A DNA stretch of 14,233 nt. Origin: Anaerolineae bacterium. GTDB taxonomy: Bacteria > Chloroflexota > Anaerolineae > 4572-78 > J111. The notes under the pieces are model-generated. The model did no database searches and was not told where the DNA came from. It saw only the letters and a program-made list of their open reading frames with translations. Below, in pieces: positions 6,524-13,131 of this stretch (the first letter of the stretch is position 1; each line of letters starts with the position of its first letter). Made by a program: the position numbers and the translations under genes. The stretch is from positions 1-14,233 of the forward strand of contig JAGRBY010000124.1 of NCBI GenBank assembly GCA_020433835.1. The letters run 5' to 3'.

Positions 6524-6667
6524 TCACTAGAATGACTCGGTATGACTCACTAGAATGACTCGGTGTGACTCACTAGAATGACTCGGCGGACTCACTCTAG
6601 TGATCGCGGCTGATCATTCTAATGACTCGGTGGAATCACTCTAATGATCCGGCGGAGGTGACCATAG
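6510..6667. repeat. Array of about seven 23-bp tandem repeats
   Basis: Copies at 6510-6532, 6533-6555 and 6556-6578 are identical apart from one base in the third. Copies four to seven (6579 to about 6667) are progressively diverged and vary in length (21-23). Each unit contains two half-repeats beginning TGACTC, 11 bases apart, so the array has a near-helical sub-period. There are no spacers, so it is not a CRISPR. The last degenerate units contain the Shine-Dalgarno and start region of the 6667 ORF. Confidence 0.85.
6654..6658 (+). promoter_or_regulatory. Ribosome-binding site within the last degenerate repeat
   Basis: GGAGG lies 8 bases before a GTG at 6667, which favours that codon over the upstream in-frame ATG at 6622, which lacks any such site. 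The site falls in the seventh, decayed repeat unit. Confidence 0.5.
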
Positions 6668-7113
6668 TGATTGACAAAAACGTCACATCAGCCATTCCCG
6701 CTAACTTGGGGACATTGGGCTGGATTGCCAAGGATGGTCGTCGGCCGGTCGCCAACGTTGTGGTTTGGGGGGCGGAAATGGTAGGTGCTGAACAGTTGTT
6801 GCATAAGCAATCACCTGTTTCATTTTGGTGGAAAGCGTGCGACCCCAGCGAGTATAAAATGCTCTTTGTGAAGTACATCTCCGATGTCTGGCAGGACCAT
6901 TACGATACCCTTCTGTCGTACGCCGACCCCTACAGAATTCAAGACGGACAGGTCATCCATCAACCCACATTGAGCTTATTCCCTAATTTTGTGGGCACCG
7001 ATCTGGTACGCATTCTCGAATTGGCCGGTACCCAACTGACTCTCTCTACGGTGCCTATTCGCGTGATGGGTGTTATTGTGAATGTCATTATTATTTGGGA
7101 GCGAGTAACCTAA
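6667..7113 (+). CDS. Hypothetical protein of unknown family
   Basis: 148 residues from the GTG at 6667; a frame from the ATG at 6622 would give 163, with the extra residues encoded by repeat DNA. I do not recognise the family. The sequence looks protein-like: balanced composition and a mixture of aromatic and charged residues (for example SFWWKACDPSEYK and VWQDHYDTLL). The first third is rich in Ala, Val and Gly (RRPVANVVVWGAEMVGAEQ), and the C-terminus is a hydrophobic beta-like stretch (RVMGVIVNVIIIWERV). No signal peptide or clear catalytic motif is seen. It lies between two minus-strand blocks, next to a broken gene, so it may itself be a remnant. A short gap separates it from the sulfotransferase-like remnant on the same strand. 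Confidence 0.45.
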   Translation: MIDKNVTSAIPANLGTLGWIAKDGRRPVANVVVWGAEMVGAEQLLHKQSPVSFWWKACDPSEYKMLFVKYISDVWQDHYDTLLSYADPYRIQDGQVIHQPTLSLFPNFVGTDLVRILELAGTQLTLSTVPIRVMGVIVNVIIIWERVT

Positions 7114-7162
7114 CAAGCCCTGGATACATATCAAGCTGTTCGCTGCCATTGGGAGGCCTACA

Positions 7163-7495
7163 TTGTCGCTTGAACAGGCTCAAAGACCCTTCATTACCCA
7201 TGTGCTAAATGGTATTGGAAAGTCACTCCGTGCGCTCAAAATCCCGCTTTATGAATTAAAGGCCGAGGCCTTATGCGAAAGTGCTACGAAGAATTTGAAG
7301 CTGAGTGACTTTGGGGATCCGACGTTTTATGAGGGGATGCATTGTTTATTGAACTCAATAGATAAAGAGGCTAACCTAAATTTTCTCGGCCGTATGCTCA
7401 TGCAAAAAATTCTCATTGCCTTTCTTTAAAACCGCTTGCTCCTTGCCGAACGGGTTCACGATTATAGTGACTATTTTGGGTTGGTTAAGCACTAA
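7163..7495 (+). pseudogene. Sulfotransferase-like gene remnant, N-terminal part with in-frame stop
   Basis: A TTG at 7163 has GGGAGG 6 bases upstream. The 88-residue frame contains LSDFGDPTFYEGMHCLLNSI followed by NFLGRM, which resembles the conserved helical region that precedes the catalytic domain in a group of bacterial sulfotransferase-like proteins. A TAA at 7427-7429 stops the frame. Directly beyond it the same frame continues with NRLLLAERVHDY, which is what the family has next, and ends at a second stop at 7493. No PAPS-binding motif or catalytic domain follows. I infer a nonsense mutation plus loss of the C-terminal part. The family identification rests on recollection of that N-terminal motif and is moderate. 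Confidence 0.5.
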
Positions 7496-7508
7496 GCGGG
7501 GAAAGTGA

Positions 7509-7536
7509 GAGATTAGATAACTGGAGATCTAATCTC
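7509..7536. repeat. Perfect 10-bp inverted repeat between convergent genes
   Basis: GAGATTAGAT (7509-7518) and ATCTAATCTC (7527-7536) are separated by 8 bases. A second short hairpin, CCCAG-TGCC-CTGGG (7542-7555), follows. They lie between the plus-strand remnant and the minus-strand kinase gene. Neither is followed by a T-run, so they are not classical terminators, though a bidirectional stop or transcript-end hairpin is possible. Confidence 0.5.
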
Positions 7537-7615
7537 CCGGACCCAGTGCCCTGGGCAATTGGAGCTGGAGAAAGGGGGGTGAAAATAAGTCGATACTTCT
7601 GTCTGAAAGCTAACG

Positions 7616-10150
7616 TTACTCAATCAACTGCCGTAAGAGCCAGCGACCTGATGTTAGATCAGTGACATCAGCAGCCATCGCCTGGGCTGTTTGATAGCGC
7701 TCTGTAGGATTCTTGGCCAGGGCGCGGTTGATGATATCCTGAGCAGCGCTCGGTAGATTAGCCTTAATTTGAAAGATATCCGGTATTGGCTCGGTCAGAT
7801 GGGCCAGAGCAGTGTCTCGAGCTGTGGTCGCTACGTAAGGCGTTTGTCCGGTTAACATCTCGAACAGGACGACGCCCAAGGCGTAGATATCGCTGCGTCC
7901 ATCCACTTCTTTTCGATCAATTTGTTTCATAACAGCCTTAACCTGCTCCGGACTCATGTATTTGGGTGTACCGGCCAAACTGTTTTCCATGGTTTCATCC
8001 GATGTTTGTGCCTGGAGCACCGCAATGCCAAAATCGGCCAGGAAAGCATCACCTTTGGCATCGAACAGAATATTACCGGGTTTGACATCATAATGAATAA
8101 TCTGGTGGGCATGGGCTGTGTCAAGCGCCTCGGCTACTCGCTCGATAATTGGCCCAATCTGGTGCAATTTAAGCGCGTTTTGAGCTATCTTCTGGGCCAG
8201 TGTCCCGCCCGATAGATAACGCATCACAATATAGAGTTGATTCTCATACTCGCCAACGTCGTACACATGGGCAATAGCATCATGGTTGAGGCGGGCGATC
8301 AGTTTGGCTTCGCGCTGAAAGCGCCGCCGCAGTTCGGGTGTCATCGCCAGATGGCCCGGTAGCACTTTAATCGCCACCTGTCGTTTTAAGATGGGATCAT
8401 AAGCCAGGTAGACAACGCCCATACCGCCGCGACCCAGTTCCCGTGCAAGGTGGTACCGGTCAAACTTTTGGATCGAGGCCGTGTCCTTGGGAGCTGAGGG
8501 TGGACGGGAGACACGCGCCTCCAAGGTAGCTGGCGGAGGGATAAGAGGCGGCACTTCGATTAGATCAGAAATACGGCTCAAATGCCATCGACCGGTCTGA
8601 ATTTCTTTTATTCGGGCGGCCAAGGTTCCGGCCGTCGGGTAGCGATCTTGAGGCTCCTTGGCCAGCGTCCGCTCAACAATAGTTTGATAGGCTTGAGGTA
8701 ACTCCGGGTTGATCTCGCGGATCAAGGGAATGGGCGACTCCAGTTGAGCCAGCACCGTTTCGAAAGGTGAGGCGGCTTGGTGAGGCGTTTGACCGGTTAG
8801 GGCTTCAAAAATGACCACGCCAAGGGCGTAAATATCGCTGCGGGCATCAGGGTGGGCCGGTTCGCCGTTGATGAGGGCCTGGATTTGTTCAGGACTCATA
8901 TATGATGTAGTGAGTGCTACGTCTTTCGATTTAATGAGATTGGTCCAGGTTTCCGTTATCGCCGAGATACTAAAATCCGAAAGATAGGCTTGGCCCTGCC
9001 CGTCGAACAGGATATTGTTCGGCATAATCTGGCCGTGAACAATACCTCGGGCGTGGGCTTCGTCGAGAGCGGTGGCCACCCGCTCGATGATAGGCACTAA
9101 TGATTGTGGTTTGAGGCGTCCCTCGGCCCGAAGACGGGTTTCTAAAGTGCCGCCATCCAGATAGGGCATCACCACATAGGGGCGCTGCTCATATTCACCA
9201 AAATCATAAACCTTTACAATACAGGGGTGTTCGAGGGTGGCAATCAGTTCAATCTCTTGCTTAAAATTGGCCCGAAAGGTCTGGCCGCTGCCATCTTGAG
9301 CAGGCAGAAGCTTGATGGCGACCCGACGCGCCAACTTTTCATCATAGGCCCGATAAACAATCGTCGGGCCGCGCCGCCCTAATTCAACTTCAACTTGATA
9401 ACGGCCAATTGTGGGCGGTACCACAGGATCGCCCACTTCTTTTTCGAGTAAGTTGTTATCAACAGCCGAGGTAAAGGCCGCCGCTAGCGCTTGGGCACTG
9501 GAGAATCGTTGGGCGGGGTCCGGAGCCACAGCTTTTTCAAACACGGCCTGGATTGCGCCCGGCAGATTCGCGGTCTGGGGGCCAAAGGGTTCTGTTTCAA
9601 TCAGAGAGCGTCCGGTAAGCCACTTATACAAGATACGGCTCAGCGCGAGGAGGTCGCTGCTCTTGTCGTTCGGATCGGCTATCTCCCAACCAAATCCCGT
9701 CAGAACCGGATCATCGACATCCGTGAGCAGGATTTGGTCGGCACTGAGGTGACCGTGGACAACTCCCTGAGCATGGGCGTAATCAAGTGCGTCGGCAATT
9801 AAACCCAACTGCCGGACTATCTGAGCCGGGGCCGGCCTTTGGTTTACACTTTGTAGTTGGGTCAAGGCATCGGCTAAGGTTCGATCGTCGAGATATTCCA
9901 TAACCAAGAAAGGCCGGTTGTCGACCACCCCAACATCGTAGACGCGGGCAATATAAGGGTGAGTCAATCTTGTGCTTTGACGTAGGCGCTCGATGAGCCG
10001 GCGACCGGCTGTAGAGGAGGTAGATAGAGAAAATTGTTTGATGGTGACCGGTCGCCGGGCTTGCGTGTCGAACGCTTGATAAGCGTCTTGCTGCGAGCCG
10101 GTCACTTCCAGTTGGTTGACGATGTACGGGCCGAATGACTCTAATTTCAC
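7616..10150 (-). CDS. Triple Ser/Thr kinase: two pseudokinase domains followed by an active kinase domain
   Basis: 844 residues with three tandem kinase folds and no membrane segment, so probably cytosolic. Domain 1 (about 8-227) has TIK with K38 but HGH (132-134) for HRD, GFG for DFG, and a very short activation region. Domain 2 (about 250-520) has VAIK (K280) and DFS (392-394), but HGQ (372-374) for HRD and Met376 for the catalytic-loop Lys. Domain 3 (about 563-835) is complete: GRGGMGVVY (573-581), K595, E614, HYDVKPGN with D688, K690 and N693, DFG (706-708), and GTPKYMSPE. Only the third should phosphorylate; the first two probably regulate it or act as docking platforms. The GTG at 10150 is the first start after an in-frame stop, with AAGGA about 13 bases upstream. 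It lies 28 bases after the FHA-thioesterase gene and is the last gene of the block. Domains 2 and 3 resemble each other more than domain 1, suggesting duplication and decay. Confidence 0.9.
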   Translation of the reverse strand: MKLESFGPYIVNQLEVTGSQQDAYQAFDTQARRPVTIKQFSLSTSSTAGRRLIERLRQSTRLTHPYIARVYDVGVVDNRPFLVMEYLDDRTLADALTQLQSVNQRPAPAQIVRQLGLIADALDYAHAQGVVHGHLSADQILLTDVDDPVLTGFGWEIADPNDKSSDLLALSRILYKWLTGRSLIETEPFGPQTANLPGAIQAVFEKAVAPDPAQRFSSAQALAAAFTSAVDNNLLEKEVGDPVVPPTIGRYQVEVELGRRGPTIVYRAYDEKLARRVAIKLLPAQDGSGQTFRANFKQEIELIATLEHPCIVKVYDFGEYEQRPYVVMPYLDGGTLETRLRAEGRLKPQSLVPIIERVATALDEAHARGIVHGQIMPNNILFDGQGQAYLSDFSISAITETWTNLIKSKDVALTTSYMSPEQIQALINGEPAHPDARSDIYALGVVIFEALTGQTPHQAASPFETVLAQLESPIPLIREINPELPQAYQTIVERTLAKEPQDRYPTAGTLAARIKEIQTGRWHLSRISDLIEVPPLIPPPATLEARVSRPPSAPKDTASIQKFDRYHLARELGRGGMGVVYLAYDPILKRQVAIKVLPGHLAMTPELRRRFQREAKLIARLNHDAIAHVYDVGEYENQLYIVMRYLSGGTLAQKIAQNALKLHQIGPIIERVAEALDTAHAHQIIHYDVKPGNILFDAKGDAFLADFGIAVLQAQTSDETMENSLAGTPKYMSPEQVKAVMKQIDRKEVDGRSDIYALGVVLFEMLTGQTPYVATTARDTALAHLTEPIPDIFQIKANLPSAAQDIINRALAKNPTERYQTAQAMAADVTDLTSGRWLLRQLIE

Positions 10151-10178
10151 ACGCTGTTCTCAATCCTTATCGTGGCCG

Positions 10179-11408
10179 CTATGATACCAAACAGGCCGTC
10201 AGTTGGTCGGCCAGAATTTGTACATTCGGTTTCTTAAGAATACTGACATAGCTGCCGGGCACGCTATAGACCTTCAATCCATTGGGGACCACGCTATGCC
10301 AGCCCCACAATACCCCGGAGAATCGAACGGGAGACTCTGTTGCTAAAAATAACGCAACCTGCCCTGGGTAGGATTTGGGTTGATACTTTTGTAGAACCTG
10401 AGTGATCGTCTCATAGCCCTCGTCGCCCAATGTTTCCTGCACGGTTTGATACTCTTCTTCCATCCGTTCGACCACCCGTTCGACCGGCTGCGGCAATCGG
10501 TTTTGCAGCGTCCCCCGCACCTCCTGGAGGGGCTTCTCCAATTTGGGGACAATATTGGATTGAACCCAATTATTCAGCGGCTCGAACAGCTTGTCGCCGG
10601 TTTTTTTCAAGGTATTGGCCGAACGATAGCTCCAGTAGGGCAGCGGGTTGTTAACCAGAAAGGGTGTGTCAATGAGCGCTACTAAGGCCACGTCACGCCC
10701 GCTGGCCTGCAACTGCTGGGCTACTTCAAAGGCCACCAGCCCCCCCACATTATAACCTCCAATAAAATAGGGGCCTTTGGCCTGTTTGCCGGTAATCTGG
10801 TCGATGTAATGGGCCACAAGCGCATCAAGGTTGGTTAGCAATGGCGGACCATCTGCTGGCTTGGGTGGTTGTAGGGCGTAAATAGGCTGCTCGGATTTCA
10901 TATGATCAGCCAACGTTTTCAGGATCCCCACATCGCTATAGCGGCCGACAACACAGAAAAAGGGAGTTTGCCCCTTACCGGCTTGTACGGTGTACAGAGC
11001 ATCCATCTCTTTTTGGGGCGAGGCCGGCTCGGTTTCGGATGCTTGTTGAGGCGGTTCGTCGGCCAGAATGGCGGCATCCAAGATCGTAGCGTCTGATGAG
11101 TCGGGCGCAGCGGATGACTCAAAGCGCAGTTCAGCCTCGCCCATCCTAATCACATCCCCGGTGGCCAGATTCACTTGCTGCACAGCCTGGTTGTTGACGA
11201 TGGTGCCTTGGGACGACTCTAGATCGAATAGGGTACAGCCTGCTTCCGTACACTCGATGCGGGCGTGAGCGCGAGACAGTTTGGCCCGTTTGATAGGGAT
11301 ATCGTTGGTTTCAGCACTGCCAATGGTCGTGATTGTCTGCGTTAATACAAACTCCTCTTCCGGCTCATCCGTGACCTTTACAATGAGTTTGCCAAAATTT
11401 CTTTCCAC
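10179..11408 (-). CDS. FHA domain fused to an inactive-looking thioesterase-like domain
   Basis: 409 residues from the GTG at 11408. An FHA domain fills about residues 4-99, with SRAH (45-48) and the GT of the following turn. A linker (about 100-140) leads to an alpha/beta-hydrolase domain of the type I thioesterase kind found in NRPS/PKS systems: YALQPP, HYIDQI, QAKGPYFIGGYNVGG, and LIDTPF carrying the conserved Asp. The nucleophile elbow reads GYNVG where the family has GYSxG, so the Ser is Asn220. The VPGSYVSIL segment has Tyr387 where the family has the catalytic His (GDHxxx). Both lost residues point to a non-catalytic domain that may bind carrier-protein-bound acyl chains or proteins. 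The FHA phosphate site is also altered: Ser replaces the Arg after Gly30, and Gln67 the usual Asn. The gene lies between an Sfp-type transferase and the triple kinase in the same orientation. An upstream TTG (11426) is less likely as start. Confidence 0.85.
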   Translation of the reverse strand: MERNFGKLIVKVTDEPEEEFVLTQTITTIGSAETNDIPIKRAKLSRAHARIECTEAGCTLFDLESSQGTIVNNQAVQQVNLATGDVIRMGEAELRFESSAAPDSSDATILDAAILADEPPQQASETEPASPQKEMDALYTVQAGKGQTPFFCVVGRYSDVGILKTLADHMKSEQPIYALQPPKPADGPPLLTNLDALVAHYIDQITGKQAKGPYFIGGYNVGGLVAFEVAQQLQASGRDVALVALIDTPFLVNNPLPYWSYRSANTLKKTGDKLFEPLNNWVQSNIVPKLEKPLQEVRGTLQNRLPQPVERVVERMEEEYQTVQETLGDEGYETITQVLQKYQPKSYPGQVALFLATESPVRFSGVLWGWHSVVPNGLKVYSVPGSYVSILKKPNVQILADQLTACLVS

Positions 11409-11413
11409 AATTG

Positions 11414-11420
11414 CCTCCTC
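11414..11420 (-). promoter_or_regulatory. Ribosome-binding site that fixes the FHA-thioesterase start at 11408
   Basis: GAGGAGG on the minus strand lies 5 bases before the GTG at 11408. The longer reading frame from the TTG at 11426 would place this strong site inside the coding sequence. Confidence 0.6.
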
Positions 11421-11466
11421 GATCAATAGTATTACAGAAAACGGTTGCTTGTGATGGCCTATCTGC

Positions 11467-12225
11467 CTAATATTGCCAAAATTTTAACTCACATGGTCCA
11501 CGCTCGACCACCAGAGCGCCAACATACCCCGAGGCCGGAGCCACGGCCTGCATCGTCCATTGGGTGACGGCCTGCGGATCTTCCTGAACCCGCAACAGAG
11601 CCGCCGGTTCTCCCGGCTTGAGGCTAACATCAAAGTGATCCAACGGATAGTAAAGCCCTTGCCCCAACGCTTTAATAAAAGCCTCTTTGCGGGTCCAGCA
11701 AGTGAAAAATGCTTGGAGACGAAATGGTTTGGGGACCGCCGCCAGCGCTTCTTTTTCTGCTGAAGAGAAAAATCGCGCAGCCAGCCCCTCAAAATCATCG
11801 AACGGGCGGATGTGTTCAACATCAACCCCAACCGTCCGCCCCAAGGAGACAGCCACCAGCAGCAAGGTGTGCGAGTGGGAGATGTTGAATTCGAGGTTAT
11901 GCTGACGGGAGACCAGGGCCGGTTTTTTGTGCTCGCCATAACAGAACTCGACTTGATCTGGCCGGATATCTTGGTAACCGGCCAAAATGACCCTCAACGC
12001 CCCTCGCCCCACAATGAAGCGCTCCCGATCTCTGGCAAAGTGAAACCGAGCGGCCCGCTCTCGCTCGCTGCTTGACAGAATTTGGGCCAGTTCGTGTCGA
12101 TCCGCCTCGGATACCTCAAGCCACACTTTCCACAAGTGAACCTGATCGTGAGCCAGCGTCAACCCGGACGGTGGTCGGCGCCAAAGGCTTATTTTATCTT
12201 GATTGTAAGCTGTTTGGTCATTCAA
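11467..12225 (-). CDS. Sfp-type 4'-phosphopantetheinyl transferase
   Basis: 252 residues, the usual size of two-lobed Sfp-type enzymes. These transfer phosphopantetheine from CoA to a Ser of acyl and peptidyl carrier proteins, converting PKS/NRPS synthases to the active holo form in the cytosol. The signatures are present: a RFHFARDRERF region leading into GRGALR, FNISHS (113-118), GVDVE (133-137) with the Mg-binding D135 and E137, and WTRKEAFIKALG (177-188) with the KEA-x2-K motif. The start is a TTG at 12225 with GAGAGG 6 bases upstream; no in-frame ATG is available nearby. It follows pksI after a gap of 150 bases, in line with the role of serving an assembly line. The gap holds no gene I can see. 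Confidence 0.93.
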   Translation of the reverse strand: MNDQTAYNQDKISLWRRPPSGLTLAHDQVHLWKVWLEVSEADRHELAQILSSSERERAARFHFARDRERFIVGRGALRVILAGYQDIRPDQVEFCYGEHKKPALVSRQHNLEFNISHSHTLLLVAVSLGRTVGVDVEHIRPFDDFEGLAARFFSSAEKEALAAVPKPFRLQAFFTCWTRKEAFIKALGQGLYYPLDHFDVSLKPGEPAALLRVQEDPQAVTQWTMQAVAPASGYVGALVVERGPCELKFWQY

Positions 12226-12375
12226 TGTCAGCCTCTCATCAACAAGCTCTCTTTTATTTTAATCAAACATTTTCCACTACGTCAAGATGTGGTTCCATTA
12301 TTGGGGATCTTGGGCTTCTCGTTGTGTTTAAAGTTACCTCAGCTCGAACATGGTTTGGCATTGGTAATAGCCTGG

Positions 12376-13122
12376 TCATCCTCCAAACAATGTTTCGATC
12401 CTATTTCGAACTTCCGGTTGGGCAAAACTGACTTCGTGCATCGCCAATTCCTGCTCGATGATGGCCGGCAGCTCGGCTTTGATGCTCTGGGTCAGGTGTG
12501 CTTTCAACAGCTTGAGCGAGACCAAAGACTTGTCGGCCAGATCGCGGGCCAGAGCCAGAGCGGTAGTAATTACTTCTCGCTTGGTGACCACTTGGGCCGG
12601 AATGCCCCGTTCGCGCAAGACCCCACCATGGTAGTTGTTGGCGCTAAAGAGGAGTTCGTTGCCCAACAGCGCTCCAAACTTGCGTGGAATAATGTAGGTC
12701 GATCCCATCCCCGGTGTGAAGCCGTACTTCATAAAGTTGGCGCTGTAGAGACTCTCCTCGGCCATCACCATCATATCGGCGTAACAGCCAAACGCTAAAC
12801 CACCGCCCAAGGCATGCCCTTGCATGGCGCTGATGGTCGGTACCTCGCAATCCAAGAGCAAACGGTAAAAGGCCAGATCGGTGAATTTGATTTTGCCCTC
12901 GTAAATGTTGATTAACTCTTCCTTGGTACCACCGCAACAGAAGTAGTTGTCGTAACCGTGCAGTACCACGACCTTCACCGTCGGGTTCCGGTCGATCTGG
13001 TCAAAGGCCCTCATCAACCCCTCAATCAATGCTTTGGAAAAGGTGTTGCGATAGGTGCGCTCTTCCATCGCTACGACCGCAATGCCCGGTTCGGGATAGG
13101 TCAGCCTAACTACATCGTTCAT
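12376..13122 (-). CDS. pksI: PksI-like enoyl-CoA hydratase/isomerase (ECH2, beta-branching decarboxylase)
   Basis: 248 residues, ATG at 13122 with TAGGAG 6 bases upstream. A crotonase-fold enzyme close to PksI of bacillaene biosynthesis. Characteristic stretches are GYDNYFCCGGTKEE (about 56-69), DCEVPTISAMQGHALGGG (about 91-108, oxyanion hole) and ANFMKYGFTPGMGST (about 128-142). In beta-branching of polyketides, ECH2 decarboxylates the glutaconyl intermediate on an acyl carrier protein, leaving a methyl or exomethylene branch; the preceding dehydration is done by ECH1 (PksH). It begins 9 bases after the PksH stop, and HMG-CoA-synthase-like PksG lies directly before that, the usual cassette order. 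Function is inferred from the family and this context; the carrier protein and ketosynthase-decarboxylase are not in the window. Confidence 0.9.
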   Translation of the reverse strand: MNDVVRLTYPEPGIAVVAMEERTYRNTFSKALIEGLMRAFDQIDRNPTVKVVVLHGYDNYFCCGGTKEELINIYEGKIKFTDLAFYRLLLDCEVPTISAMQGHALGGGLAFGCYADMMVMAEESLYSANFMKYGFTPGMGSTYIIPRKFGALLGNELLFSANNYHGGVLRERGIPAQVVTKREVITTALALARDLADKSLVSLKLLKAHLTQSIKAELPAIIEQELAMHEVSFAQPEVRNRIETLFGG

Positions 13123-13131
13123 CGTGTACTC

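Noticed and set aside
6510..6667. Tandem 23-bp repeats as a CRISPR array
   Set aside because: The units abut directly with no unique spacers, and no cas genes are nearby.
12082..12798. Long plus-strand frame (238 codons) opposite pksI and the PPTase
   Set aside because: It is antisense to two well-supported genes; its length is explained by the constrained codons of the real frames.
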